64,000 nt of DNA from Streptomyces asiaticus (GTDB lineage Bacteria; Actinomycetota; Actinomycetes; Streptomycetales; Streptomycetaceae), in the NCBI RefSeq assembly GCF_018138715.1, contig NZ_JAGSHX010000006.1, forward strand, positions 8,308,001-8,372,000. Direction: 5' to 3'. Shown here one piece after another: positions 38,501-46,910 of the stretch. Made by a program: the position numbers and the translations under genes. Below the pieces are notes generated by a model. It worked only from the letters and a program-made list of their open reading frames with translations. It had not been told where the DNA came from and did not search any database. Every line of letters begins with the position of its first letter. Within the stretch, counting starts at the first letter, position 1.

Positions 38501-39949
38501 CGGCGGTACTCCGTCCTGGCCTTCGGCGACTCCTCCTACGACGACTTCTGCGGCCACGGCCGCCGCCTCGACCGGCGTATGGAAGAGCTGGGCGCGGTGC
38601 GGCTGGCCCCGCGCACCGACTGCGAACCGGACTACGAGACCGAGGCCGGGGCCTGGCTCGACCAGATACTCATCGCGCTGAAGAGCGCGGAGCAACCCGC
38701 ACCCGACCCGGCACCCGCACCCGACCCGGCACCCGCACCCGCCCCCGCACCCGACCCGGCCCCCGCAGCCGACCCGGCCCCCGCAGCCGACCCGGCACCC
38801 GCAGCCGGGACGGCTCCCCGGCCGAGCCGTCCCGCCCCTGCCACCGCCCGCCTGACCGGCAACCGCCGCTTGAGTCTGCCGGGCGCGGGCAAGGAGGTCC
38901 GCCGCTTCACCTTCGACACCCGTGACAGCGAGACCCCACTGGGCTACGAGGCCGGTGACGCCCTGGCGGTGCAACCGCTCAACTGGCCCGCACTCGTGGC
39001 CGAATGGCTGGCCCTCACCGGCCTCGACGCGAACGCGGCCGTTCAGGTCCGACACGTGGGGGAGGTGCCCTTCGCCGAGGCCCTGTCGCGCCATCTCGAC
39101 ATCACCCGCGTCACCCCCGACCTGCTGCGCTTCGTCGCCGATCGCACTCGCGACCCCCGTGACCTGCGGAAGCTCCTGCGCCCTGACAACAAGGGAGAGC
39201 TGGCGAAGTGGTCCTGGGGACGTCAGGCCGTGGACGTACTGGCCGAGTTCGGCATCCGGGCCGGCGCGCAGGAGTGGACCGACCTGCTGGGACGCTTACG
39301 GCACCGCCTGTACTCCATATCGTCCAGCCCGCTGACCGACCCCCACCTGGTCTCGCTGACGGTCTCCGTCGTCCGTTACGAGAACCTGGGCGGGCGTCCG
39401 CGCCAGGGCGTCTGCTCCCCCTTCCTCGCCGACGCCGAGCCGGGCACCCCGGTGCCGGTCCGGGTCCAGCGCGCGCCGCACTTCCGCCCGCCCGCCGACC
39501 CCGACACGCCGATGGTGATGGTCGGCCCCGGCACCGGCGTCGCGCCCTTCATCGCCTTCCTGGAGGAACGCCGGGCCCGCGGCCACCGCGCCCCGAACTG
39601 GCTGTTCTTCGGGGAACAGCACCGTGCCACCGACTTCTACTACGAGGAGGAGCTGACCGCGTTCCTCGCCGAGGGCATCCTCACCCGCCTGGACACCGCG
39701 TTCTCCCGCGACGAGCGCGCCAAGAAATACGTCCAGGACCGCATGCGCGAACACGGCCCCCTGCTGTGGTCCTGGCTCCAGGACGGCGCCCACTTCTACG
39801 TCTGCGGCGACGCTTCCCGCATGGCCAAGGACGTCGACCAGGCCCTGCGGGACATCGCCACCGTCCACGGCGGCCTGGACGAGGCCGAGGCGGCGGCGTA
39901 CGTCAAGCAACTCGCCACCGACAAACGCTACCTGCGCGACGTCTACTGA
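35582..39949 (+). CDS. Assimilatory nitrate reductase fused to sulfite-reductase-type flavoprotein
   Basis: 1,455-residue cytoplasmic enzyme predicted to reduce nitrate to nitrite with NADPH through FAD, FMN, an Fe-S cluster and molybdopterin. Domains in order: 4Fe-4S motif (Cys21, Cys24, Cys28 and a fourth near 60); molybdopterin oxidoreductase and dinucleotide-binding domains (to about 720); Thr/Ala/Ser-rich tandem-repeat linker; flavodoxin-like FMN domain (about 892-1040); Pro-Ala-Asp repeat linker; FAD domain (RLYSISS near 1240); NADPH domain (GPGTGVAPF near 1315) ending in YLRDVY. Preferred start is GTG 35582 because AGGAGG lies 5 bases before it; GTG 35492 is in frame but poorly supported. 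The all-in-one fusion means no separate reductase subunit is needed. No nitrite reductase or nitrate transporter gene is nearby. Confidence 0.92.
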   Translation: MVASGFRSEDTTNTTKVRTVCSYCGVGCGLVLDVGRGPDGRRTVLKASGDKEHPANFGRLCTKGATTADMLAAPGRLTTALRRPHREEEPVPVSRDEAIAETAGRLRAIVDEHGPDAVALYVSGQLSLEAQYLANKLAKGFLRTNQIESNSRLCMASAGTGYKLSLGADGPPGSYQDFDRADVFFVVGSNMADCHPILFLRMMDRMKSAGAQLIVVDPRRTATAAKADLFLQIEPGTDLVLLNGLLHLLHANGRTDAEFIAAHTEGWEAMPEFLADYPPATVAEITGIPEDDIRTAARLIGEAGEWMSCWTMGLNQSTHGTWNTNALVNLHLATGAICRPGSGPFSLTGQPNAMGGREMGYMGPGLPGQRSVLADADRAFVENLWELPPDTIRADGVGKGTVEMFQKMAAGDIKACWIICTNPVASVANRKTVIEGLEAAEFVVTQDVFAETETNAYADIVLPGALWTETEGVLINSERTLTLAQPAADPPGEAMADWRVIASVARAMGFESGFAYDSAEEVFEEIKRAFNPSTGWDLRGVSYERLRSTPVQWPAASAEGSDRNPIRYVGEDGSPLFPTASGRAVFHPRPHIPAAELPDDDYPYILNTGRLQHQWHTLTKTAKVAKLNKLSSGPFVEVHPRDAAELGLAEGDSVEVASRRGRAVLPAVVTDRVRPGCCFAPFHWNDLFGEYLSVNAVTSDAVDPLSFQPEFKVCAVSLAKVATPVTARAPARTDARSTATESSTGTASTADTASTADTASTADTASTTAVSSTADATVPPPPAVLPAASARAVFGLEPAPPPALTELERRYLTGFLAGIPSGTPGVPVLPADAPFSPSHALWVNGVLAGMYSRAEATRPTAHDAGDSPRSSSSQPSAPQPSSPPVDVARRQVVILWASQTGNAEEFAAASAERLAAHGHVASRVSMDEADPAALPSDADLLLITSTFGDGDAPDNGAAFWAALTAPDAPRLPDRRYSVLAFGDSSYDDFCGHGRRLDRRMEELGAVRLAPRTDCEPDYETEAGAWLDQILIALKSAEQPAPDPAPAPDPAPAPAPAPDPAPAADPAPAADPAPAAGTAPRPSRPAPATARLTGNRRLSLPGAGKEVRRFTFDTRDSETPLGYEAGDALAVQPLNWPALVAEWLALTGLDANAAVQVRHVGEVPFAEALSRHLDITRVTPDLLRFVADRTRDPRDLRKLLRPDNKGELAKWSWGRQAVDVLAEFGIRAGAQEWTDLLGRLRHRLYSISSSPLTDPHLVSLTVSVVRYENLGGRPRQGVCSPFLADAEPGTPVPVRVQRAPHFRPPADPDTPMVMVGPGTGVAPFIAFLEERRARGHRAPNWLFFGEQHRATDFYYEEELTAFLAEGILTRLDTAFSRDERAKKYVQDRMREHGPLLWSWLQDGAHFYVCGDASRMAKDVDQALRDIATVHGGLDEAEAAAYVKQLATDKRYLRDVY
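37817..37879 (+). repeat. 18-bp tandem repeats in inter-domain linker
   Basis: ACGGCGTCCACCGCGGAC is repeated three times in register with a partial fourth, encoding Thr-Ala-Ser-Thr-Ala-Asp units between the molybdopterin and flavodoxin halves of the nitrate reductase. Unit number can change without shifting frame. Confidence 0.85.
38697..38815 (+). repeat. Pro-Ala-Asp coding repeat in second linker
   Basis: Imperfect repeats encoding alternating Pro-Ala with Asp ([11 protein letters not shown] pattern, then AADPAP) join the FMN and FAD domains. They read as a stiff, extended linker. Confidence 0.8.
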
Positions 39950-39962
39950 CCGCCGCGCTCCA

Positions 39963-40895
39963 TCAGGCGCCGACGGCTTCCAGCAGGAGATGGAGGTCAT
40001 GGGCGGCCTCGGCGATGGACAGGGCGGTGATGGCGAGGACCGTGGCCGTCGCGGTGGCGAGGAGGGGGTGGCGGCCGAAGGGGGGAGCGAGGAGGGCGGC
40101 GACACGGCGGGGCACGGGCCCGGCGGCGGCGAGTGGGGTGCGGCGGCCGAGGATGGCCAGCGCGGCGCCCGGGGCGCGGCCGGGGGCGTCGTGGGCGGCG
40201 AGGGCGGCCTTGCCGACGGTGCGGGCGACCCGCTCGCGGTCGCCGGTGGCGGCGGCCGCGTTCTCATCGGCCCACCGTTCGACGGTGTACGTCACGGCCG
40301 TGGCGAGGGGGCGTAGCAGCGGGTTGGCGGCGGCGCCGAACTGGGCCAGGGCGACGAAGGCGTAATGGCGGCACGTCAGATGGGCGCGTTCGTGGGCGAG
40401 CAGGATGCGGCGCTCGGTCTCGTCCAGGGTGTGCAGCATGCCGGTGGAGACGACGACGCGACCGGGCAGGCCGGGGATCGCGAAGGCGTTGGGGGCCTCG
40501 TCCTCGATCACGACCAGATCGTCTTCGGCGGGCATGCAGGCCGCTTCCAGGGCGGCGGCGGTCAGGGTGCGGGCGCGCCGCCAGAGCATGCGGGCGGCCA
40601 TGAGGACGGCGGCGCCGAGCAGTAGCCCGGCGATCAGGGCGACGGACAGTTCGGCGGGGTCGTCGCGCTGCGCGGTGTGGGCCGACCAGTGGCCGAGGCC
40701 GGCCAGCTGGGGGAAGCGGATCAGCCCGGTGATGGCCAGCAGCCCCAGCGAGATGGTGGTCGCCGTGCCCAGGACGAGGGCCGAGGCGGTGAGCAGCCAG
40801 GTCGCCAGGCGGGGTTCGCACCGCTCCGCCAGGGGGCGTGCGCCGAGGGGAGCGAGCAGGGAGAGCAGCAGGGGGATGTAGACGGCGATGCGCAT
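39963..40895 (-). CDS. M56-family membrane metallopeptidase (BlaR1-like, no sensor domain)
   Basis: 310-residue membrane protease of the M56 family. It has hydrophobic segments at about residues 5-22, 32-58 and 83-100, a zinc site HERAH (about 168-172) in a cytoplasmic loop, and a C-terminal hydrophobic segment. Family members cleave a BlaI-type repressor or act on other regulators; no extracellular penicillin-binding domain is present here. The BlaI-like gene lies 27 bases upstream on the same strand, so the pair forms an operon. Purine-rich GGAAGAGG repeats precede the ATG. Confidence 0.88.
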   Translation of the reverse strand: MRIAVYIPLLLSLLAPLGARPLAERCEPRLATWLLTASALVLGTATTISLGLLAITGLIRFPQLAGLGHWSAHTAQRDDPAELSVALIAGLLLGAAVLMAARMLWRRARTLTAAALEAACMPAEDDLVVIEDEAPNAFAIPGLPGRVVVSTGMLHTLDETERRILLAHERAHLTCRHYAFVALAQFGAAANPLLRPLATAVTYTVERWADENAAAATGDRERVARTVGKAALAAHDAPGRAPGAALAILGRRTPLAAAGPVPRRVAALLAPPFGRHPLLATATATVLAITALSIAEAAHDLHLLLEAVGA

Positions 40896-40922
40896 CTCGG
40901 CGGCCTCTTCCTCTTCCTCTTC

Positions 40923-41300
40923 CTACTGGTCGGGGTCGAGCAGCTGGCGCAGCAGGTCCGCGTCGGTGGTGGACAGGCCGTCGGCGAAGCGGGCGAGGAC
41001 GTCCTGACGGTCGGACCGCTCCTCCAGAACCGAGCGCATGCGGCGGGCGGCGAAGCCGGGGTCGTCGGTCACGGGGGCGTAGGCGTAGGCCCGGCCGCGC
41101 GGGGTGCGGGTGAGCAGCTGCTTGGTGTGCATGCGGGTGAGGATCGTCACCACGCTGTTGTAGGTCAGCTCGCTGCCGAGGCGTTCGGTGACCTCGCGGG
41201 GGGTCAGCGCGCCGTCGGCCCGCTGGAGCAGTTCGAGGATCTCGGCCTCGCGTGCACCGTTGGGCCGCTTGGGGCCGTGTCCTGGTGTGCGGGTGCCCAT
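40923..41300 (-). CDS. BlaI/MecI-type transcriptional repressor
   Basis: 125-residue BlaI/MecI/CopY-family repressor. A winged helix-turn-helix (about residues 15-75; LTPREVTERLGSELTYNSVVTILTRM) is followed by a dimerisation region. The family binds TACA/TGTA dyads and is inactivated by proteolysis from its M56 partner, encoded directly downstream. Two TACA-N4-TGTA sites lie 28-58 bases upstream of its own start, consistent with autorepression. The inducing signal cannot be read from sequence; related Streptomyces systems respond to beta-lactams or redox/copper stress. Confidence 0.9.
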   Translation of the reverse strand: MGTRTPGHGPKRPNGAREAEILELLQRADGALTPREVTERLGSELTYNSVVTILTRMHTKQLLTRTPRGRAYAYAPVTDDPGFAARRMRSVLEERSDRQDVLARFADGLSTTDADLLRQLLDPDQ

Positions 41301-41327
41301 GGATTTGGCGTCCCTTCCCTCATCTCT

Positions 41328-41358
41328 TACAGTCGTGTAGGACTCCTACACCGGTGTA
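41328..41358. promoter_or_regulatory. Tandem BlaI-type operators
   Basis: TACAGTCGTGTA (41328-41339) and the perfect palindrome TACACCGGTGTA (41347-41358) have centres 19 bases apart, upstream of the BlaI-like gene. The adjacent + strand glycosyltransferase gene could also be affected. Confidence 0.75.
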
Positions 41359-41542
41359 AAAGTCACTGTCTCCCAAGTGTGCCATGCGCTCGTACCCGGG
41401 CCGAACCCTGCCCTGGGCGGCGTACGGCCGGAAAGGACCCCGCAGTGCCGTTGGCCCTCGATCCGCTGGATGCCGCCCCATTCCCGATCGGTCGCCGCGC
41501 CGGGACCCGTATCGCCGCGGGGCCGACCGTGGGGAGCGCCAA

Positions 41543-42775
41543 GTGAAGATCACCTTCCTGATCCACAACGTGTACGCGATCGGCGGCACGATCCGCACCA
41601 CGCTCAATCTCGCCGCGGCGCTCGCCGACCGGCACGAGGTGACGATCGTGTCGATGCTCCGCCACCGCGCCCGCCCGCGGTTCGCCATCGATCCGCGGGT
41701 GACGGTGGTGCCCCTGGTCGACATACGCGCGGACGCCGCCGACGCGGCCGACCCGCTGCTGCACCGGCCGGCCGAGGTCTTCCCCACCGCCGAGAAGCGG
41801 TACGGGCAGTACAGCCGCCTCACCGACCAGCGGGCGCGGGAGTACCTGCGGAGCTGCGACGCGGACGTGATCATCGGCACCCGGCCGGGCATCAATGTGT
41901 ACCTGGCCCGCTTCGCCCCGCCCCGGGCGCTGCGCATCGCCCAGGAACACCTCACCCACGACATGCACACCAAGAAGCTGCGCGCCCAGCTCGCCCGGGA
42001 CTATCGCGACCTGGACGCCGTGGTCACCACGACCGACGCCGACGCCGCCGTCTACCGGGCGAGGATGCGGCTGCCGGGCGTGCGGATCCTGGCCGTCCCC
42101 AACGGCGTGCCCGACCCCGGCCTGCCGCCCACCGACGGCGGCGCCCCCGTCATCGCCGCGGCCGGACGCCTGGTGCGCGCCAAGCGCTTCGACCTGCTCA
42201 TCGAGGCATTCACCGATGTCGCCGCCAAGCACCCCGGCTGGTCGCTGCGCGTTTACGGCGCGGGCGCCGACAAGGAGCGGCTCCAGCGGCTGATCGAGGA
42301 GCGGGGCCTGGAGGACCGGGCGGCGCTGATGGGTGCGGTGTCCCCGATCGAGGCCGAGTTCGCCAAGGCGTCGATCGTCGCCTCCGCCTCCGACGCGGAG
42401 TCCTTCGGCATGACGCTGGTCGAGGCGATGCGCTGCGGCATACCGGTGGTCGCCACCGACTGCCCGCTCGGCCCCGCCGAGATCATCAACGACGGCGTCG
42501 ACGGCCGGCTGGTCCCCATGGGCGACCGGCAGGCGCTCGCCGCCGCGCTGAGCGACCTGATCGCCGACGAGCCCGGCCGCCGCCGCATGGGCGAGGCCGC
42601 CCGCGCCGCGGCCCGCCGCTTCGATCCGGCCCATGTGGCCCACGCCTACGAGGAACTGTTCGGCGACCTCGCCGCCACGCGCTCCTCCCGTGCCTGGCAG
42701 CGCCGCAAGGCCCGCTGGCGCAACCGCGCGGGCCGGGCCCTGCGCCGTCTGCGCCGCCTGCCCCGATCCCACTGA
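41543..42775 (+). CDS. Family 4-type glycosyltransferase
   Basis: 410-residue GT-B glycosyltransferase, predicted cytoplasmic or membrane-associated. The N-terminal half starts with a Rossmann-like strand and glycine loop (KITFLIHNVYAIGGTIRT). The C-terminal half has NGVPDPG, AAGRLVRAKRFDLLIEAF, and the nucleotide-sugar motif ESFGMTLVEAMRCGIPVVATD, where E-x7-E residues bind the donor. The basic C-terminus (RRKARWRNRAGRALRRLRR) may bind membranes. GTG 41543 is chosen because GGGGAG lies 6 bases upstream and conservation begins there. It precedes uppP and a GT-C protein on the same strand, suggesting an envelope polysaccharide or glycolipid role. The acceptor is unknown. Confidence 0.88.
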   Translation: MKITFLIHNVYAIGGTIRTTLNLAAALADRHEVTIVSMLRHRARPRFAIDPRVTVVPLVDIRADAADAADPLLHRPAEVFPTAEKRYGQYSRLTDQRAREYLRSCDADVIIGTRPGINVYLARFAPPRALRIAQEHLTHDMHTKKLRAQLARDYRDLDAVVTTTDADAAVYRARMRLPGVRILAVPNGVPDPGLPPTDGGAPVIAAAGRLVRAKRFDLLIEAFTDVAAKHPGWSLRVYGAGADKERLQRLIEERGLEDRAALMGAVSPIEAEFAKASIVASASDAESFGMTLVEAMRCGIPVVATDCPLGPAEIINDGVDGRLVPMGDRQALAAALSDLIADEPGRRRMGEAARAAARRFDPAHVAHAYEELFGDLAATRSSRAWQRRKARWRNRAGRALRRLRRLPRSH

Positions 42776-42842
42776 CCGCGGTAGCCCGCGCCGCTCCCCA
42801 AGCGAGCACGGCCCGCTCCATCCACCACAGAAACGGATCCAG

Positions 42843-43679
42843 ATGAGTGCCATCAGCATCGGCCAGGCGGCCGTCCTCGGCATCGTCGAAGGCATCACGG
42901 AGTTCCTCCCCGTCTCCTCCACCGGCCATCTGAAGATCACCGAAGGGCTGATGGGCATCCCGGTCGACGACACCTCCGTGGTCGGCTTCACCGCGGTCAT
43001 CCAGGTCGGCGCGATCGCCGCGGTGCTCGTGTACTTCTTCAAGGACATCGTGCGGATCGTCTCCGCCTGGGGCCGCGGACTCGCCCACCGCGAACAGCGG
43101 CACCACCACGACTACAAGTTCGCCTGGTGGGTCATCTGCGCCACCATCCCCATCGTGATCGTGGGCCTGGCAGCGAAACCCCTCATCGAGGGCCCGCTCG
43201 CATCCCTGTGGGTGGTCGCCGGCTCCCTCGTCGCCGGGTCCGGCGTGATGTGGGTGGCCGACCAGATGGGCCGCCACAAGCGCGGCGAGGACGACACGGG
43301 CTTCAAGGACGCGATGCTGGTCGGCTGCTCGCAGATCCTCGCGCTGCTCTTCCCCGGCTTCTCACGCTCCGGCGCCACCATGTCCACCGCGCTCATCCTC
43401 GACCTGGACCGGGTGGCCGCCACCCGCCTGTCCTTCTTCCTCGGCATCCCCGCGCTGACCGGCGCGGGCCTGTACGAGCTGAAGGACGCCGTCGGCGCCG
43501 GGGTCGGCACCGCCCCCCTCGTGGTGGGCACCGCCGTCTCGTTCGTGGTCGCCTACGCCTCGATCGCCTGGCTGCTGAAGTTCGTCGCCAAGCACTCCTT
43601 CAACGCCTTCGTCGTCTATCGCGTCGCCATCGGCCTGCTGCTGCTCGGCCTGCTGGGCACCGGAGCGCTCACGGCATGA
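42843..43679 (+). CDS. uppP: Undecaprenyl-diphosphatase
   Basis: 278-residue polytopic membrane enzyme that dephosphorylates undecaprenyl diphosphate to recycle the lipid carrier for cell-wall synthesis; it can also confer bacitracin resistance. The first signature EGITEFLPVSSTGHL is at about residues 16-30, and the second, PGFSRSGATMSTAL, at about 174-187. There are eight or so hydrophobic segments and the length is normal. The ATG at 42843 begins the conserved N-terminus. The stop overlaps the ATG of the next gene (ATGA), indicating coupled translation with a GT-C-like protein. Confidence 0.95.
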   Translation: MSAISIGQAAVLGIVEGITEFLPVSSTGHLKITEGLMGIPVDDTSVVGFTAVIQVGAIAAVLVYFFKDIVRIVSAWGRGLAHREQRHHHDYKFAWWVICATIPIVIVGLAAKPLIEGPLASLWVVAGSLVAGSGVMWVADQMGRHKRGEDDTGFKDAMLVGCSQILALLFPGFSRSGATMSTALILDLDRVAATRLSFFLGIPALTGAGLYELKDAVGAGVGTAPLVVGTAVSFVVAYASIAWLLKFVAKHSFNAFVVYRVAIGLLLLGLLGTGALTA

Positions 43680-45145
43680 TCGCTTCGCGTACGGTCATCC
43701 GCCCGCCACGCCGGATCCCGTGGTTGGTGCCGGTGGCCCTCGCCTATGCGGCGGCCCAACTCGCCCTCGTGGTGCCGCATCTGGGGCTGGGCTGGGACGA
43801 AACGGTGTACCTCTCCCAGGTCGACCCGCACCGCCCGGCGGCGTACTTCAGCGCCCCGCGCTCGCGCGGCATCAGCCTTCTGGCCGCTCCCGTGCTCGCC
43901 GTCACCGACTCCACCACGGTGCTCCGGATCGTCCTGGCGCTGCTGTCCGCCGCCGCCCTGTACGCGGCCTATCGTGTCTGGCAGCCGCTGCTGGGCCCGG
44001 GGCGGACGGCCCTGGCCGCGCTGCTGTTCGCCGGTCTGTGGACCACCCTGCTCTACGGACCGCAGGCCATGCCCAACCTGTGGGTGGCCCTGTCCGCGGT
44101 GGCGGCCGTCGGCTGGTTCCTGCGTGCCGCCCACCCACCTGCGGGGCGGCGGGCCCTGCTCGGCCTGGGCGCCATGGTCGCGGCCGCCACCTGCTTCCGC
44201 TTCTCCGACGGCGTATGGCTCGTCCTGCCCCTGCTCGCGGCGTGCGCGATCGTCCCGGCCTGGCGGCGCCCGGCGCCCGCGCTCGCCGTGGCCGGCGGGT
44301 TCGCCGTGGGTGGCGCCGAGTGGGTGGCGGAGGCGTACGTACGCTGGGGCGGGGTCGGCGCCCGGCTGCACCGCTCCAGCGCCACCGAGGGCGGCATGGG
44401 CGCGCACTGGGCGGGCGGCATGGCCTGGCGCAGCCTCAACGGCCCCCTGCTCTGCCGCCCCTGCCACGTCCCGCTCACCCACCCCGAGCTCACCCTGTGG
44501 TGGCTGGCCCTGCCCGTCCTCGCCCTCACCGCCTGCGCCCTGGCCTGGCGGGCCCGGCGCGACGCGGTCATCCTGCTCCCCGTCGCCTGCGCCGCCACGC
44601 TGAGCATCCCCTACCTGCTGCTCATCAACTACTCCGCGCCGCGCTTCCTGCTGCCCGTCTACGCCCTGCTCTCCCCTCCGCTCGCCGCCCTGGCCGCACA
44701 GTCCGCGCGGGCCATCCGCCCGCCCCGCGCCCGCGCCCTGGCCACCGGGCTGGCGGCCGCGCTGCTCGCCCTGCACCTGTCCGCGCAAGTCGAGGTGCTC
44801 GACCGCGACACGGCCGCCGCCCGCACCACCGCCGCCCGCTACCGCACCGCCGCCCACGACCTGCGCCGCCTCGGACTCACCCCGCCCTGCCTGGTCAGCG
44901 GCAGACACGCCCCGCCCATCGGCTACGACGCCGGCTGCGCCTCGGCCAACGTCGGCGGCAACAACCGCAACACCACCGCGCACACCCTGCTACGCCGCGC
45001 CGCCCGCGAACCCACCGCCGCCCTCGCCAGAACCCGCTCCGGCCCTCCCCACTACGCCCGCGCCTGGACCCCCCACCGCCTGCCGGGCACCGGACTCACC
45101 GCCTACGTGCGCTCCCCGGTCAGCGCGTCCGGCCCCGGGGCTTGA
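43676..45145 (+). CDS. GT-C-like integral membrane glycosyltransferase
   Basis: 489-residue protein with about ten hydrophobic segments. Soon after the first helix it has an acidic Asp-Glu pair (LGWDETVYLSQ, about residues 38-48), the hallmark of GT-C enzymes that use polyprenyl-phosphate sugars on the outer membrane face. The last 110 residues are soluble and Arg/Ala-rich. Coupling to uppP (ATGA overlap) fits a lipid-carrier-dependent pathway. The frame is open upstream inside uppP, but that is a shadow. The 3' end overlaps the convergent pirin gene by 26 bases. Donor and acceptor are unknown. Confidence 0.78.
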   Translation: MIASRTVIRPPRRIPWLVPVALAYAAAQLALVVPHLGLGWDETVYLSQVDPHRPAAYFSAPRSRGISLLAAPVLAVTDSTTVLRIVLALLSAAALYAAYRVWQPLLGPGRTALAALLFAGLWTTLLYGPQAMPNLWVALSAVAAVGWFLRAAHPPAGRRALLGLGAMVAAATCFRFSDGVWLVLPLLAACAIVPAWRRPAPALAVAGGFAVGGAEWVAEAYVRWGGVGARLHRSSATEGGMGAHWAGGMAWRSLNGPLLCRPCHVPLTHPELTLWWLALPVLALTACALAWRARRDAVILLPVACAATLSIPYLLLINYSAPRFLLPVYALLSPPLAALAAQSARAIRPPRARALATGLAAALLALHLSAQVEVLDRDTAAARTTAARYRTAAHDLRRLGLTPPCLVSGRHAPPIGYDAGCASANVGGNNRNTTAHTLLRRAAREPTAALARTRSGPPHYARAWTPHRLPGTGLTAYVRSPVSASGPGA

Positions 45146-46088
45146 GGGGTACCGGGGGGAGTTCGGGGGCGGGGAGCGGGGCGCCGTCGTAGCCGTGGAC
45201 CTCGCCGAAGCGGGTGCCCGATGCCCAGTCCTCGCGGGCCTGGGAGATCTCGTCATGGGAGCGGCCGATGAAGTTCCACCACATCACGATCTTCTCCTCG
45301 AAGGGCTCCCCGCCCAGCAGCATGAACGCGCTGTCCACGTCGGCCCGCAGCGGCAGTTCGGTGCGTCCGCAGCCTAGGTAGAGGAGGGAGCCGGGGGCGA
45401 GGCGTACCCCGTCGACCTCGGACTCGCCGGACATGGTGAGGGCCGCGTACTCGAAGTCGGGCCGCACCGGCAGCCGGGTGTCGGTGCCGGCCGCGAGGGC
45501 GACGTCCGCGCCCATCAGGGGGGTGAACGTGGTGCCGGGCGAGGCCGCGCCGTCCAGTTCGCCGAGGACGACCGTCGCCCGCAGCCCTCCGCCGCCGGTC
45601 ACCTGGGGCAGCTCGGCGTGGTGCTCCCACATGGGGGCGATCTGGCGGTCGCCGTCGGGCAGCGCGACCCATAGCTGTGCCCCGTGCAGCAGCCGGGCGT
45701 GTTCGCGCGGGGACTCCTCGGAGTGCGCGATGGCCCGACCCGAGGTCATCAGCCCCAACTCGCCGGGGCGCACCGTCTGGAGGCTGCCGACGCTGTCGCG
45801 GTGCAGCACCTCGCCGTCGTGCAGCCAGCTGACCGTCTGGAGCCCCATGTGCGGATGCGGAGGGACCTGCATGCCCGGTTCCTGGGCGATGTCGTCCGGG
45901 CCGTAGTGGTCGATGAAGCACCATGCGCCGACCATGCGCCGCCCGAGGTTCGGCAGGAGCCGGCGCACGATGGTGGACTCGCCCAGCGGGACCTGTTTGG
46001 CGGCCAGCAGTTCCCGGACCGGCTGGGCGGTGACGTCCTGGCGGCCGCCGCACACGGTCGGGGCGGGCCTCGTATCGAGATTGCTCAT
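45120..46088 (-). CDS. Pirin family protein
   Basis: 322-residue bicupin protein of the pirin family. The N-terminal cupin carries the metal-binding histidines in PPHPHMGLQTVSW and HRDS (about residues 76-100); a conserved C-terminal block ends in GGEPFEEKIVMWWNFIGRS. Pirins are iron-binding proteins with quercetinase or regulatory activities; the role here is unknown. It diverges from the O-methyltransferase, with the shared promoter segment 46118-46174 between them, and its 3' end overlaps the convergent GT-C gene by 26 bases. Confidence 0.9.
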   Translation of the reverse strand: MSNLDTRPAPTVCGGRQDVTAQPVRELLAAKQVPLGESTIVRRLLPNLGRRMVGAWCFIDHYGPDDIAQEPGMQVPPHPHMGLQTVSWLHDGEVLHRDSVGSLQTVRPGELGLMTSGRAIAHSEESPREHARLLHGAQLWVALPDGDRQIAPMWEHHAELPQVTGGGGLRATVVLGELDGAASPGTTFTPLMGADVALAAGTDTRLPVRPDFEYAALTMSGESEVDGVRLAPGSLLYLGCGRTELPLRADVDSAFMLLGGEPFEEKIVMWWNFIGRSHDEISQAREDWASGTRFGEVHGYDGAPLPAPELPPVPLKPRGRTR

Positions 46089-46117
46089 GACCGCACTCTC
46101 CCATCGCCCCGGGCAGC

Positions 46118-46174
46118 TCAGGGGGAGCCAGGGGGATGTTTAGGGGGCGGTCGGACCGCCGCCGGAAGAAGAAT
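46118..46174 (+). promoter_or_regulatory. Promoter segment shared with the ansamycin PKS
   Basis: On the plus strand three AGGGGG repeats (from 46120, 46130 and 46142) are followed by GCCGGAAGAAGAAT. The segment aligns without gaps to the minus strand of 30607-30551 at 47 of 57 positions, and the orientation towards the downstream gene is the same. The O-methyltransferase ATG lies 35 bases after the putative -10 AAGAAT. Confidence 0.6.
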
Positions 46175-46209
46175 CTATCCGGTGACCGCACCGACCCGAA
46201 GGAGATCGC

Positions 46210-46887
46210 ATGCCGTCCACACTGCACACCGAGTCCGTGGCGACCGTCCTGGACGGACTGCTGGAGGCCGAGCGCGAAGGCGACGAGCGCGCGTTCGCCG
46301 AGACCGGTGTGACCGATCCCAAGTCGGCCTGGGCCGAACTGGACGCCAGTCAGATGGCCGAGACGTTCAAGGACGCCTCCATGTCGGTGTCCAAGGAGGG
46401 CGGTGAGCTGCTCTACCTGCTCACCCGCGCGACCGGCGCCCGGACCGTCGTCGAGTACGGAACCTCCTTCGGCGTGTCCACCCTCTACCTGGCCAGCGCG
46501 GTGCGGGACAACGGCGGCGGGCAGGTGATCGGCACGGAACTACAGGCGGACAAGGCGGCCAAGGCCACGGAGGCCATCGCCGCCGCCGGGCTCTCCGACA
46601 TCGCCACCGTCCGCGTCGGCGACGCGCGCGAGACCCTGCGGGACCTGCCCGGGTCGGTGGACCTGCTGCTGATGGACGGCTGGCCGAACCTCAACCGGGC
46701 GGTGCTCGAGGTGGTGGAACCCCGGCTGCGCCAGGGCGCGCTGGTGCTCGTGGACGACATGGACATGGAGTTCGGCTTCGACATCCACCGGGAGATGCGG
46801 GAGTACCTCGCCGACCCCGCGAGCGGCTATCTCTCGCTGCCCCTGGGGGTCGCACACGGGATCCTGGCCGCGGTGCGGCTCGGCTGA
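46210..46887 (+). CDS. Class I SAM-dependent O-methyltransferase
   Basis: 225-residue soluble methyltransferase. A helical N-terminal cap precedes motif I (EYGTSFGVSTLYL, residues 82-94), an acidic ribose-binding position (Glu110), GDARE (about 137-141), LMDGW (154-158) and VDDMDM (181-186), the layout of small catechol-type O-methyltransferases. AAGGAG lies 6 bases before the ATG. The upstream promoter segment is shared with the PKS operon 15.6 kb away, so this enzyme may methylate the ansamycin. Geldanamycin needs a C-17 O-methyltransferase which, as I recall, was found apart from the core gdm genes; identity with this protein is inference. Small-molecule methylation unrelated to the PKS is the alternative. 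Confidence 0.85.
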   Translation: MPSTLHTESVATVLDGLLEAEREGDERAFAETGVTDPKSAWAELDASQMAETFKDASMSVSKEGGELLYLLTRATGARTVVEYGTSFGVSTLYLASAVRDNGGGQVIGTELQADKAAKATEAIAAAGLSDIATVRVGDARETLRDLPGSVDLLLMDGWPNLNRAVLEVVEPRLRQGALVLVDDMDMEFGFDIHREMREYLADPASGYLSLPLGVAHGILAAVRLG

Positions 46888-46910
46888 GCGGATCGGCGGA
46901 ATGCGGCTGC

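Noticed and set aside
37423..39094. Long alternative frames across the nitrate reductase linkers
   Set aside because: They result from GC-rich tandem repeats and encode His/Gly/Arg-rich low-complexity sequence.
43127..43675. N-terminal extension of the GT-C gene through uppP
   Set aside because: It is a second frame inside a clear uppP gene; the ATGA overlap gives the natural start.
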